Positions 44,767 to 53,613 of a DNA stretch of 64,000 nucleotides are shown here, in pieces. Every line of letters begins with the position of its first letter. Position 1 is the first letter of the stretch. The stretch is from NCBI GenBank assembly GCA_035344155.1, contig DAORAL010000011.1:1-64000 (forward strand). The letters run 5' to 3'. A model generated the notes under the pieces. It ran no database searches. It saw nothing but the letters and a program-made list of their open reading frames with translations, and was not told the origin of the DNA. The position numbers and the translations under genes are program-made. Source of the stretch: UBA1845 sp002338715. Lineage in GTDB: Bacteria > Planctomycetota > Phycisphaerae > UBA1845.

Positions 44767-46089
44767 ATGTTTCGTATGAAAGTTGTTTTGCTGTTGATGA
44801 TGGGGATGTCGTTGTGTGCGGCTGCACCGATGTTGATTGGTTGTGGAACGCCGGCAGCGCAGGACGGTGCGGGCGACGAACCCGGTGATGGGATGGGCGG
44901 CAGTGATGAACCCGTGTCGACCAACGGTGTCGAAGAGCCCAAGCCCGATGCGGATGACGACGGGGTGGCTGACGAGGAGGACAACTGTCCGGATTCAGCA
45001 AACGCAGACCAAGCCGACGACGACGGTGATGGTTTTGGCGATGCGTGCGACAACTGTCCCATGTTGGCAAACGAAGATCAAAGCGACGTTGACGACGACG
45101 GATTCGGTGATGTCTGCGACAACTGTACGAATGACGCCAATGCCGACCAAGCCGACGTGGATGGCGACACCATCGGAGATGTCTGCGACAACTGTCCGGA
45201 CGTTGTGAACCCGAACCAATTGGATACGGACGATGACGGTGAAGGCGATGCATGCGAGCCGTTTGAAATTGCGTTCTATTCAGAGCGGGACGGCAATAGC
45301 GAAATCTACGTGATGACAATCGATGGCCTGCGGCAGACTCGGTTGACGTTTGACCCAGCCGACGACGAGTACCCGGCGTGGAGTCCGGATGGCGAGCGCA
45401 TCGCATTTCATTCGAAACGCGACGGCAACTTTGAAATCACGCTGATGAACGCGGATGGAAGCAACGTGCAGAATCTCACGACTGATCCGATGACTGACGT
45501 GTACCCGTCGTTCAGCGGCAAGAACAATGAGATCACTTTTCATCGGGCAGGCGGTGGCGTGACGGATGTCATGATCATGGACGACAATGGTGCGAATCAG
45601 ACCAATTTGACTGGGGGTGGCGCTTTCCATGCGTTCCCGGCGTTCAGTCCGTCTGGCTGCCAGATTGCGTACTATCGTAATGGTGAGATCTGGATCATGG
45701 ACCGCGATGGTGACAACAAAGAGCAATTGACGTTTGAGGGCGGAACCGCGGGTAGTCCGAGTTTTGATCCGACGGGTGATCGGATCGTGTTTGTCTCGCA
45801 GCGCGATGGGAACTATGAGATTTACGTGATGAACAGCGACGGTTCGGACCAAACCCGGTTGACCGACGACCCGGGCAGCGACCTGCATCCTGCATTCACG
45901 TCCGATGGATCCAGAATTGTGTTCTCATCCAACCGAGACGGCAACGATGAGATTTACGTCATGGATGTTGACGGAAGCAATCCGACACGGCTGACCTTTG
46001 ATCCGGCTGACGACCGGGCGCCGGCAACGATCATCCATGGGTTGGGCGGACTCGCGAATTCGTGCCTGGGTCTTGAGGTCGTTCCCTAA
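44767..46089 (+). CDS. Lipoprotein with TSP3 calcium repeats and PD40 beta-propeller
   Basis: This 440-residue envelope protein has a signal ending in a lipobox (PMLIGC, Cys about residue 26) and an acidic disordered linker. Five thrombospondin type 3-like calcium-binding repeats follow (about 58-165; DADDDGVADEEDNC, DVDDDGFGDVCDNC and similar, each with a Cys pair). A TolB/PD40 beta-propeller comes next (about 168-430), with blades marked by IAFYSERDGNSEIYVM, SPDGERIAFHSKRDGN and IVFSSNRDGNDEIYVM. The combination suggests a calcium-stabilised surface lipoprotein for protein-protein interaction. No enzyme motif is present. A hairpin terminator follows. Confidence 0.85.
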   Translation: MFRMKVVLLLMMGMSLCAAAPMLIGCGTPAAQDGAGDEPGDGMGGSDEPVSTNGVEEPKPDADDDGVADEEDNCPDSANADQADDDGDGFGDACDNCPMLANEDQSDVDDDGFGDVCDNCTNDANADQADVDGDTIGDVCDNCPDVVNPNQLDTDDDGEGDACEPFEIAFYSERDGNSEIYVMTIDGLRQTRLTFDPADDEYPAWSPDGERIAFHSKRDGNFEITLMNADGSNVQNLTTDPMTDVYPSFSGKNNEITFHRAGGGVTDVMIMDDNGANQTNLTGGGAFHAFPAFSPSGCQIAYYRNGEIWIMDRDGDNKEQLTFEGGTAGSPSFDPTGDRIVFVSQRDGNYEIYVMNSDGSDQTRLTDDPGSDLHPAFTSDGSRIVFSSNRDGNDEIYVMDVDGSNPTRLTFDPADDRAPATIIHGLGGLANSCLGLEVVP

Positions 46090-46140
46090 ATCCGATCACC
46101 CAAAGGGTGTAACCAAGAATCTGTAGAATGGTAAATCGGA

Positions 46141-46180
46141 CCGGACCATGCCTCGATTTTGGGGCGTGGTCCGGTTTGCG
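46141..46180 (+). terminator. Hairpin terminator after the TSP3/PD40 gene
   Basis: A 12-bp stem, CCGGACCATGCC (46141-46152) pairing with GGCGTGGTCCGG (46163-46174) with one G-T pair, is followed by a short T-rich tract (TTTGCGTTT). It lies 51 bp after the stop codon and before the next gene's ribosome-binding site. Confidence 0.6.
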
Positions 46181-46238
46181 TTTAGCCACTATTATTCGCC
46201 TTTACGCCCGGTCGCAATTGCAGGAGGTTAACGGTCGC

Positions 46239-47636
46239 GTGGACATTTATGGCTTGAAGCGGATTCCGTTTCTCTCTCGCTACAACTTCTTCCATGAATT
46301 CCATCACATCCTCGCCTGGGGCGTGATTGTCGGTTTGATTGAAGGCAACTTCGCTTCGATCGTTGTCGCCAAGACGTTTGAAGGCAGCGATTTTCTCATC
46401 ACGATTGCATCGGCGACGCCGATGGCATTGCATATCGTAAGCCTGGTCTGGGGGGCGTATTGCGTCGGTCGGCGCAAGTTGAAAATCTTCACATTTTGCA
46501 CGACGGGGACTGTCCTCGCCCTCGCCAGCGTCGCGATGACACCGGACGTGTCTTATGGCGGATGGCTTTTTGTCTTGCAGATGGCGGCTGCCCAGTTCTT
46601 TCAAACCGGTGCGGTGACGGTGCGCTCGTCGCTTTGGAAGTCGAACTATCCACCGCTGGTCCGTGGACAAATCACGGCTCGATTGCAGATGGCCCGGGCG
46701 GTTACCCGCCTGGTTTCGGTGGCAATCATCGCGACGTTCTTCGATCTTGATCCGCAAAGCTATCGATGGATCTATCCGTCGGCAGCGCTCATCGGGGCGA
46801 TTGGCGTCGTGTGCCTTCGTCGGATGCGGGTGCGCGGCGAAGTTGGGGAGTTGCGTCGCCTGCACGGCGGGGAACGTGGCGATGGTGCGCTCACCGGACA
46901 CGCGAGCGCGCAGCGGATTCTGTCGTCGACCCATGTGCTGACCAGTGCCATCAGCGTGCTCAAGCACGACACCCGGTTCAGAAACTACTGCATCGCGCAG
47001 ATGCTGGCTGGGGTCACCAATCTCCTCGTGCGGGCGGTCGTCGTTGTCATTCTGACGCAGCAGGTGCTCGCGGGCATGGAAAGTGGGTATTGGCTGAATA
47101 CCGTTTTGCTCGAACTTCTGCCGATGCTTTTGATGCTGGCATCGATGCACACCAGCGCCCGGTACTTCGATCGAACCGGTGTGCTTCGCTATCGAGCGGT
47201 TCAGATGATCGGTTGGCTTCTTGCGATTTTCTTCGGCATGTGCGGGACGCTTGCGATTGGCAACATGGACTGGATCGGTCCGCGTGCACTTTTGATTTCG
47301 GTTGGGTGCTTTGCGATGTTTTCGATCATCCGAGGAATCTGCCTTGGTGGTGGGTCGATCGCATGGAACCTGGGGCACCTGCATTTTGTGAACAACGAAG
47401 ACGCCGATGTTTACATGGGCATTCACGTTTCGCTGACCGGTTTGCGGGCAATGTTCATACCGATCTTGGGGATGGTTCTCTGGAACTGGATTGGGTGGGG
47501 CGTGTGGCTGGTCTCCCTTGTATCCGGTTCGCTTGCCATTTGCATCTTCAGGATGCTCGAACTTCGCGAGCGGGAGGCTCCGACGCGGGCAACATCGCTA
47601 ATCGCGGTTGAGACGCTGCAAAAACCGACCGCTTGA
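46239..47636 (+). CDS. MFS-like polytopic membrane protein
   Basis: This 465-residue protein has about 11-12 hydrophobic segments in two halves, separated by a polar loop (about 200-235, RMRVRGEVGELRRLHGGERG). This is the layout of the major facilitator superfamily. The start is set at GTG 46239 because a near-perfect Shine-Dalgarno AGGAGGT (46222-46228) precedes it at good spacing, whereas the longer frame from 46128 begins inside the terminator hairpin. The N terminus (RIPFLSRYNFFHEFHHIL) is unusual. The substrate is unknown, and family membership rests on topology rather than a clear motif. Confidence 0.75.
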   Translation: MDIYGLKRIPFLSRYNFFHEFHHILAWGVIVGLIEGNFASIVVAKTFEGSDFLITIASATPMALHIVSLVWGAYCVGRRKLKIFTFCTTGTVLALASVAMTPDVSYGGWLFVLQMAAAQFFQTGAVTVRSSLWKSNYPPLVRGQITARLQMARAVTRLVSVAIIATFFDLDPQSYRWIYPSAALIGAIGVVCLRRMRVRGEVGELRRLHGGERGDGALTGHASAQRILSSTHVLTSAISVLKHDTRFRNYCIAQMLAGVTNLLVRAVVVVILTQQVLAGMESGYWLNTVLLELLPMLLMLASMHTSARYFDRTGVLRYRAVQMIGWLLAIFFGMCGTLAIGNMDWIGPRALLISVGCFAMFSIIRGICLGGGSIAWNLGHLHFVNNEDADVYMGIHVSLTGLRAMFIPILGMVLWNWIGWGVWLVSLVSGSLAICIFRMLELREREAPTRATSLIAVETLQKPTA

Positions 47637-47719
47637 TTTCCACTTTAATCGATCGTGAAATCATTCACGGCGAACTCGACGCTTCTGCCCGGGCGGAGTA
47701 AAGTCTCCGCAAGTCCAAG

Positions 47720-47757
47720 AGTCGACATAAGATAGAAAGGCCGATGGTCTGTCGACT
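47720..47757. repeat. Inverted repeat upstream of the hemerythrin-like gene
   Basis: A perfect 8-bp inverted repeat AGTCGACA (47720-47727) and TGTCGACT (47750-47757) with a 22-bp spacer lies 32 bp before the ATG. It could be a split operator or simply chance. No T-run follows. Confidence 0.35.
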
Positions 47758-47788
47758 GACGAGTCACCCACTAACGATCGGATAAATC

Positions 47789-48238
47789 ATGCAAGACGAC
47801 GCAATTATTCGCAGAGTACGTGACGAGCACGAACGTTTGCGCGAAATCACCGATGCGTTGAACAATGCCCTCAAGCAGGGCGGTGGCGACGTTCGCGCCT
47901 GGCTGGGTAACGTGTGCAAGTCGTTTGAGCATTTTCGCGCTCACCTCATCCACCGAATCGCGCTCGAAGAAATTGGCGGGTTCCTCGATTACGTTGTCGA
48001 GAAGCGCCCGGACCTTGTTAAGCAGGTTGAGCATTTGAAGGAAGGGCACGCCAAGATGATTGAGATGGCTGGCGCAACCCTGGCACATCTTAAGGAACTT
48101 TCCACAAGCGACACCGACCCGCGCGGATTGGCATGCACGCACGTGAAGATCATGTTGTCGGAGGTGGACTATCACGAAGAGGTGGAAAACCTCCTGGTCG
48201 TCTCGGTATTCAACGATGACATCGGTGTAGGAGACTAG
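47789..48238 (+). CDS. Hemerythrin-like (HHE) domain protein
   Basis: This 149-residue all-helical cytoplasmic protein has histidine and glutamate residues placed as in hemerythrin HHE domains: RDEHERL near residue 14, HFRAHLIHRIALEEIGGFLD (about 46-65), LKEGHAKM (about 91) and VDYHEEVENLL near 128. Such proteins bind a di-iron site and are linked to oxygen, NO or iron sensing and repair. One classical position (IALEEIGG in place of HxxxE) is altered, so iron binding is likely but not certain. It is monocistronic and converges with the amidohydrolase gene. Confidence 0.8.
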   Translation: MQDDAIIRRVRDEHERLREITDALNNALKQGGGDVRAWLGNVCKSFEHFRAHLIHRIALEEIGGFLDYVVEKRPDLVKQVEHLKEGHAKMIEMAGATLAHLKELSTSDTDPRGLACTHVKIMLSEVDYHEEVENLLVVSVFNDDIGVGD

Positions 48239-48274
48239 AACACTCTTACTCCAAACGGAGCGGCGCGACAGCGT

Positions 48275-48302
48275 CGTCATTCCCGCGCAGGCGGGAATCC
48301 AG
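48275..48302 (-). repeat. REP-type palindromic element, copy 4
   Basis: The stem ATTCCCGC/GCGGGAAT with a GCAG loop (48279-48298) lies between convergent genes. The flanks CGTC and CCAG are the reverse complement of the copy at 20260-20287. Confidence 0.85.
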
Positions 48303-48415
48303 GGGCAAGACGAAGTCAATCCACGTCGGTACGGGCGCCCGTGCTGTGGAGAATGGACGACCAGAACGCTGCGCTTGGATCAAGATCGCTATAGGTCGTG
48401 TCCGCGTCGGATCCA

Positions 48416-49645
48416 TCACGCTGTTAAGTTGATCAGCAGTTGTCCGGCGACCATGCAGTGCGTCGGAACGTGCGTGTTGGTGAGAATATTCTCGCACGGA
48501 TCGGAACTCCCGTTGGGGTCAATTGGAATCGCGATGAGATCCGCCCGCGAACCGATGAGCGAAAGGTGAGTTTCTCCTTTTCCTCGCAAGGCGATTTCAC
48601 CATTGACGGTGGCCATCCGCAGAATCGTTTCAGACGAGACATCGGTTCGATGACGTCGTAGGAATCGAATTTCATCCAACATTGAAAGTGACGGATTTGA
48701 GGCGAGGCTGTCGGTGCCCAGGCAAACATTCACGCCAGCATCGAGCATGTCGTCGAGGCGGTGGGGCGGATGTCCGAATGCGTGATGCGTTCGCGGGCAG
48801 TAGACGACCGATGTTTTCTCCGTTGCGATCAGCCTGATCTCGTCAATGTTGACGTAGTTGCAGTGGGCGAGCAGCGTGTTGGGCTTCAGCGAAAATGTGC
48901 GGTTCAGAAATTCGATCGGACGGACCCCGATCGGTTTGTGCGAAGAATCGCAAACGCCCATTGATTCCAAAAATTCCCGAAGTCTTCCGGTTCCCCTGAG
49001 CAAAAACTCTTCTTCTTCCAACGACTCAGCCGCATGAATGCAGACCGGCGCCCGCATGGCCGCTGCGACCACGGCGCACTTGAGCATGAAACCGTGCGGA
49101 ACGGAATATGTGGCATGGGGTGAGATGCCCTGCACCAAAGCGGTTGGAAGTCGATGCAGGTCGGCTGACTGATCCAGCAGTTGGTCGGGTTCGATTGACA
49201 TTGAACCCAGGACTTCTGCGTACGATGTAACGTTTGGTCTGGAACGGATGCCGGCTGACGTTTCTCGCGTGATCGAAGCGAATCTGGATATGTCTCCGAC
49301 ATGCGTCACGCCGCTTTCGAGGCTCCGTTGCAGCCCGTTGCGCACGGCGAGTTTGATGTCCTCACGATCCGTGTTCATGGATCGCATGATGGTCGCCAGG
49401 CGCTCCAGCCACCCGACGAAATCGTGCGTTGGTTGTACGGTATTGTGAAGCGTGCCAAGTTCAAGATGCGTATGTGCATTGACCAATCCGTGCATCAAGA
49501 CTGCATTTCCACAGTCGATGACGTTCAGGTCGTCGGTCGGCAGGGAATTTCCCACGGCGATGATGTGGTGCGGCGAGACCCGAACAAATCCATTCTCGAT
49601 GGGGCGAAGGTCTGCGTCGAGTACATACTTGGCGCGGAGAATCAT
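48416..49645 (-). CDS. Amidohydrolase (ATZ/TRZ deaminase-like)
   Basis: This 409-residue metal-dependent hydrolase of the amidohydrolase superfamily, nucleoside/S-adenosylhomocysteine deaminase branch, has metal ligands in NAHTHLELG (about 57-65), ISPHATYSV, the LLAHCNYV histidine and the CLGTDSLASN aspartate. The last element is typical of deaminases such as SAH, aminofutalosine or guanine deaminases. The exact substrate cannot be read. Aminodeoxyfutalosine deaminase of the futalosine menaquinone pathway is a reasonable candidate in this lineage. It lies 68 bp downstream of the GNAT gene and may be in the gat transcript. Confidence 0.88.
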   Translation of the reverse strand: MILRAKYVLDADLRPIENGFVRVSPHHIIAVGNSLPTDDLNVIDCGNAVLMHGLVNAHTHLELGTLHNTVQPTHDFVGWLERLATIMRSMNTDREDIKLAVRNGLQRSLESGVTHVGDISRFASITRETSAGIRSRPNVTSYAEVLGSMSIEPDQLLDQSADLHRLPTALVQGISPHATYSVPHGFMLKCAVVAAAMRAPVCIHAAESLEEEEFLLRGTGRLREFLESMGVCDSSHKPIGVRPIEFLNRTFSLKPNTLLAHCNYVNIDEIRLIATEKTSVVYCPRTHHAFGHPPHRLDDMLDAGVNVCLGTDSLASNPSLSMLDEIRFLRRHRTDVSSETILRMATVNGEIALRGKGETHLSLIGSRADLIAIPIDPNGSSDPCENILTNTHVPTHCMVAGQLLINLTA

Positions 49646-49713
49646 GCGGACAAGATTCCTAGAGCGCGTTTGCGCAATTGTTTCCCAGTGAACGTCGCTG
49701 CGGTCGTGGACCG

Positions 49714-50517
49714 TTATTGATTTTGCGTGTTGCGAACAAACTCAACCAAGCGTCCGGCTTCGACGAACCCGCACTGCTTCAAGAATGCGATTGCCTGCTC
49801 GTTGGTTTCGCGAACTTCAAGGCATACCACGCTGACCGTCAGCCGCCTTGCAAGAGCGATGATGTGATTGGCCATTGCTGTTCCTGCCTTCTTGCGGCGC
49901 ATCGCGTCAACGACGAACATGTCGGTGATGCGGCCTATATCGCCCACTTGAAACAACGAACAAATCCCGACCGGTACTTTGCCATCCATAAGCACGAATG
50001 CGTCAAGACGATGATCGTCGAGACGCTCATTGTCAACTTCGATTCGGGCATCGCCTTCCGCACTGCTGGCCCTTTTCCCGCAGACTTCAGCATATGCCGC
50101 CCGCATCGCCCTGGCTGGCAGCACACGATATTGATCGGAAGGTTCCATCGGCACCGGCCAACCGTCCAACCCCATTGCGACGCGATCATCCCTGCGAAAC
50201 CCCGCAGCCAGCAGGGCTGGTTCAATGGTCTCGGGTTTCTGGTCTTCGGCCAGCGCCCAACGATCGCACGTCAGGTTTGATTCTGCGAAATGGGCGTTGG
50301 CCTGTTCGACGGCTTGGACCGCTTCGTCCGCCGACTCGACCCAGACTTCGCGAAACTGATTGCACTCAGAGACCGTCGAAAACTGTGATGACGCAAAAGC
50401 GATCCCGTAATCCAGCGTCGTTTTCTCTGAGACCAGTTCGAGAAACGCCTGGTTGGTTCTTAGAATCGAACCGCGAACGTTCGGACCGCCTTCGACAATG
50501 TTGAGTGAAAGATCCAT
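49714..50517 (-). CDS. GNAT family N-acetyltransferase
   Basis: This 267-residue protein has a C-terminal GNAT domain (about 140-262). It shows the acetyl-CoA loop VVDAMRRKKAGTAMANHII and the later CLEVRETNEQAIAFLKQCGF strand-helix. The N-terminal half (1-135) may be a degenerate second GNAT fold. The substrate is unknown. Its ATG overlaps the gatA stop (TAATG), indicating translational coupling with the amidotransferase gene. An upstream frame reaching 50649 runs inside gatA and is rejected as the start. Confidence 0.88.
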   Translation of the reverse strand: MDLSLNIVEGGPNVRGSILRTNQAFLELVSEKTTLDYGIAFASSQFSTVSECNQFREVWVESADEAVQAVEQANAHFAESNLTCDRWALAEDQKPETIEPALLAAGFRRDDRVAMGLDGWPVPMEPSDQYRVLPARAMRAAYAEVCGKRASSAEGDARIEVDNERLDDHRLDAFVLMDGKVPVGICSLFQVGDIGRITDMFVVDAMRRKKAGTAMANHIIALARRLTVSVVCLEVRETNEQAIAFLKQCGFVEAGRLVEFVRNTQNQ

Positions 50518-51962
50518 TACGCCGGTACCCGCTTGTGGTGTTCCGTGTTGAGCTGGTATTGATGGGCGACATTCAGCAACATCGCTTCCGAGAACGCCGG
50601 ACCCATCAGTTGCAACCCGATTGGCAGTCCGGCGCTGTCGAAACCACACGGCACGCTCATCGCCGGAATGCCTGCAAGGTTGGCAGTAATCGTATACACG
50701 TCGGCCAGATACATCGCCAGCGGGTCGCTGGTTTTCTCGCCGATCTTGAATGCAGTGCTCGGTGTCACCGGGGAGCAGATGACGTCTACTTTTTTGAATG
50801 CGTTTTCGAGATCGCGACGCAGCAGTGTGCGGACTTTCATCGCCCGCAGGTAGTACGCGTCGTAATAACCGCTTGATAGGGCATATGTGCCGAGCATGAT
50901 TCGGCGCTTCACCTCGGCGCCGAAACCTTCTTCGCGCGATGCCGAATACATCTCGACGATGTCGCCCGCCTTCTCCGAGCGATGGCCATAATGCACGCCG
51001 TCGTAACGCGCCAGGTTACTCGACGCCTCAGCCGTTGCGATCAAATAGTAACACGCGATCCCGTACTTCGTCAGCGGCAGTTCGACGTCAACCGTTTCCG
51101 CGCCGAGTCCGCGTAGCACTTCGATGGCGGCTTCGACGTGCTTTCGGGTTTCGTCGCCGAGCCCTTCGGCGAAGTATTCGCGGGGGATGCCGATTTTCTT
51201 TCCGACAATCGATTCGTTGAGCGCGCCAACATAGTCGGCGACATCGGTGGATACGCATGTCGAGTCGCGTGTGTCAGCTCCTGCGATCACGCCGAGAAGC
51301 AGTGCAGCATCCTCTGCTGTCTTGGCGAATGGTCCGATCTGATCGAGACTGCTGCCGAACGCGACCAATCCGTAACGCGAAACGCGGCCATAGGTAGGCT
51401 TTAGTCCAACCACGCCAGTCAGCGATGCCGGTTGCCGAATCGAACCGCCCGTATCCGAACCGAGTGCGATCGGGGTCATGTCAGCCGCGACGCTTACCGC
51501 CGATCCACCTGACGAACCGCCCGGTACGCGCTCGCGATCCCAAGGGTTTCGGGTGATGCACGTCGCGCTGTTTTCGGTGCTGCTGCCCATCGCGAATTCG
51601 TCGAGGTTGGTCTTGCCGACGACGACAGCCCCGGCATCGATGAGCCTTTCGGTGACGTGGGCGGAATACGGCGGGTTGAATGACGCAAGTATTTTCGACG
51701 AGCAGGTGGTCGGTGCGAAATCGGTGCAGATATTGTCTTTTAGCGCGATCGGAACGCCGGCCAGCGGCAGGCGTTTCTTCTTGTCAGCGGGCAATGCGTC
51801 GATGCGTTTCGCTTGTGCGATCGCATGGTCTTCGCAAACGCTGACAAACGCGCCAAGTTCGTCGTTGCGATCGGCAATGGCGCGCAACGCAGAATTGACA
51901 GCATCAACCGCAGTCGATTTTCCTTCATGGACGGACTTGGATATTTCACTGGCCGTGGGCAA
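50517..51962 (-). CDS. gatA: Asp-tRNA(Asn)/Glu-tRNA(Gln) amidotransferase subunit A
   Basis: This 481-residue amidase generates ammonia from glutamine for the GatCAB complex, which converts mischarged Glu-tRNA(Gln), and often Asp-tRNA(Asn), to the correct aminoacyl-tRNA. The Ser-cisSer-Lys triad is visible as K75 (ALKDNI), S150 (GGSSGGSA) and S174 (GSDTGGSIRQPA), at spacings equal to the S. aureus enzyme. gatC lies 21 bp upstream and the GNAT gene overlaps its end. gatB is not in this window. Confidence 0.97.
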   Translation of the reverse strand: MPTASEISKSVHEGKSTAVDAVNSALRAIADRNDELGAFVSVCEDHAIAQAKRIDALPADKKKRLPLAGVPIALKDNICTDFAPTTCSSKILASFNPPYSAHVTERLIDAGAVVVGKTNLDEFAMGSSTENSATCITRNPWDRERVPGGSSGGSAVSVAADMTPIALGSDTGGSIRQPASLTGVVGLKPTYGRVSRYGLVAFGSSLDQIGPFAKTAEDAALLLGVIAGADTRDSTCVSTDVADYVGALNESIVGKKIGIPREYFAEGLGDETRKHVEAAIEVLRGLGAETVDVELPLTKYGIACYYLIATAEASSNLARYDGVHYGHRSEKAGDIVEMYSASREEGFGAEVKRRIMLGTYALSSGYYDAYYLRAMKVRTLLRRDLENAFKKVDVICSPVTPSTAFKIGEKTSDPLAMYLADVYTITANLAGIPAMSVPCGFDSAGLPIGLQLMGPAFSEAMLLNVAHQYQLNTEHHKRVPA

Positions 51963-51983
51963 TGGCGTACCTCGGAAGTGGGG

Positions 51984-52289
51984 TTATACGGTGTCCTGGT
52001 CCAGAACTTTGGGCACTCGAAAAAATGAATCCTCACGCTGGGGCGCGTTGGCAAGCGCTTTGTCCGGACCGATCGAATCGCGGACAACATCATCGCGGAA
52101 GACGTTTTGCACATTGACCGCGTGGGCGGTGGGTTCGACGCCCTCGACGTCCACCTCGCTGAGTTGATCAACGTATCCGACAATCGCCGACAGCTCTTCG
52201 GTCATCATCGCGATTTCATCGTCGCTCAATTGGAGTCGACCAAGCATGGCGATGTGGCGGACTTCCGATTCGGTCAATGGTTTGGACAT
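51984..52289 (-). CDS. gatC: Asp-tRNA(Asn)/Glu-tRNA(Gln) amidotransferase subunit C
   Basis: This 101-residue helical subunit wraps GatA and GatB together. It shows the family motifs LTESEVRHIAMLGRLQLSDD, the YVDQLSEVDVEGVEP loop and the C-terminal FFRVPKVLD. It starts at ATG 52289 (MSKPLTES), with an in-frame ATG at 52316 as the alternative. It is the first gene of the gatC-gatA-GNAT group. A terminator-like hairpin lies just upstream and should insulate it from rpmB. Confidence 0.93.
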   Translation of the reverse strand: MSKPLTESEVRHIAMLGRLQLSDDEIAMMTEELSAIVGYVDQLSEVDVEGVEPTAHAVNVQNVFRDDVVRDSIGPDKALANAPQREDSFFRVPKVLDQDTV

Positions 52290-52336
52290 CAGTTCAACGA
52301 CTCCGCGATTTTGCACTACAACGGATCGGGTTCTAC

Positions 52337-52370
52337 AAAAAAAGCGAAACCGATCGCTCGGATTCGCTTT
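52337..52370 (-). terminator. Terminator downstream of rpmB
   Basis: On the minus strand AAAGCGAA, then CCGA, pair with TCGG, then TTCGCTTT, with one internal mismatch. The hairpin is followed by a run of seven T residues (poly-A at 52337-52343 on the plus strand). It lies about 130 bp after rpmB and upstream of gatC. Confidence 0.75.
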
Positions 52371-52497
52371 ATAATTGATAACGATATTGACGCAAACGAA
52401 AGAATCGGGTTAAGACATCGCAGCAACTCAGTGCACAGCAATCTTCGTGTCCCAGTCGCTTCGTGCGTCAGTCGCTTCGTGCCTAAGTCCCTATCCT

Positions 52498-52761
52498 TTA
52501 CTTCGTCGCGTCTTCAGGCTTCCAATCGCGCTTGGGCGGCTTCACAACCAAGCCCATACGGATCGCCTTCGCCGACACCTTGATGCGGCAGACCTTGCCA
52601 TCAACCAAAGCGCGAACGCGCTGGATATTTGGCTTAAACTTCCGCTTGGTGACGCCGGTGGTTTTGATACCGACACCGCCGAGGTATTTGGCTTTACCGC
52701 GACGCGCCAGGGAGCGTCCGCTGCGGGTTTTCTTACCCAAAAAATAGCATTCACGAGCCAT
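52498..52761 (-). CDS. rpmB: Large ribosomal subunit protein bL28
   Basis: This 87-residue basic protein matches bL28. The N-terminal CYFLGKKTRSGRSLA is followed by TKRKFKPNIQRVRALVDGK, the most conserved part of the family, and by KVSAKAIRMGLV. It is part of the 50S subunit. The N-terminal cysteine pair of the zinc-binding form is absent, since only one cysteine (C5) occurs there. It stands alone, divergent from the sigma-factor gene. Confidence 0.94.
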   Translation of the reverse strand: MARECYFLGKKTRSGRSLARRGKAKYLGGVGIKTTGVTKRKFKPNIQRVRALVDGKVCRIKVSAKAIRMGLVVKPPKRDWKPEDATK

Positions 52762-52944
52762 GAATATTCTCCAAACTGCGATCCGACGCCATAAAACCGG
52801 TTTCCGGCATCAGGTCGGTCGGGCAAATATAGGGATCATTGGGAGATTTGCAACCGATCCACCGTCGGGAATGGCCGAATTATTACACCAATTCTTGATT
52901 TTTCGTTGCAATAATGGCCCCAGACGGGACGTTTAGGGTGGTGA

Positions 52945-53556
52945 ATGATGGAAATGACCCCGACACACTTGGCCGACCTGATCCGCCGGGCCCAGACCCA
53001 CGACCCTGACGCATTCGACGATTTGATCGATGCGTTCGGAAAGCGGCTTCATGGGTACCTGTATCGGCTGACGGGGTCACGGGACGAAGCCGACGACCTG
53101 CTGCAGGACGTGTTTCTGCGGGTGGTCAAGATGATCGGATCGTATCGGCATGACCATCGATTCGAGGGGTGGCTGTTTCGGATCGCGACAAACCTGGTGC
53201 GCGATCGGATTCGCCGGGTCGGTCGGGGCCCGAGGGTGATCCCATTCGATGCCCGCGGTCGTCATAGCGGTGACGCGAGTTCCGAATGGATTGAAGCCAG
53301 CGATGACGCTGCTCCCGACCCGGAAGCTTCGATGCGGTTGGCTGACGATGTCGATGCGCTGCAAAAGGGGCTCGCGAAACTGCCTGAAGCCGAGCGTGAG
53401 GTGATCATGCTGCGACATTTTTCGGATCTGTCGTTTGCGGAGATCGCCAAGATCATGGGGACGCCGTTGGGAACGGCGTTGGCCCGGGCGCATCGCGGAC
53501 TGAACAAGCTGCGCGAGATGTTGGACATGGACGGCGTCAAGGCGCAAGTGGGGTAG
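52945..53556 (+). CDS. ECF-type sigma-70 family RNA polymerase sigma factor
   Basis: This 203-residue sigma factor has region 2 (about 28-95; YLYRLTGSRDEADDLLQDVFL, then FEGWLFRIATNLVRDRIRR) and region 4 (about 138-192; LPEAEREVIMLRHFSDLSFA with the helix-turn-helix IAKIMGTPLGTALARAHRGL). The linker (95-135) is acidic. It lacks regions 1 and 3, as ECF sigma factors do. It directs polymerase to a small regulon and is probably held inactive by the downstream membrane protein. ATG 52945 or 52948 starts it. Confidence 0.93.
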   Translation: MMEMTPTHLADLIRRAQTHDPDAFDDLIDAFGKRLHGYLYRLTGSRDEADDLLQDVFLRVVKMIGSYRHDHRFEGWLFRIATNLVRDRIRRVGRGPRVIPFDARGRHSGDASSEWIEASDDAAPDPEASMRLADDVDALQKGLAKLPEAEREVIMLRHFSDLSFAEIAKIMGTPLGTALARAHRGLNKLREMLDMDGVKAQVG

Positions 53557-53613
53557 CGTTTATCAGATAGAAGCGGCAGGTAGAGAACTGCATGCAGAGA
53601 GTTGGTGAGCACG

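Noticed and set aside
46182..47426. Open frame (414 aa) antisense to the MFS-like gene
   Set aside because: The plus-strand gene has a strong ribosome-binding site and membrane topology. The antisense frame is His/Arg-rich and has no motif.
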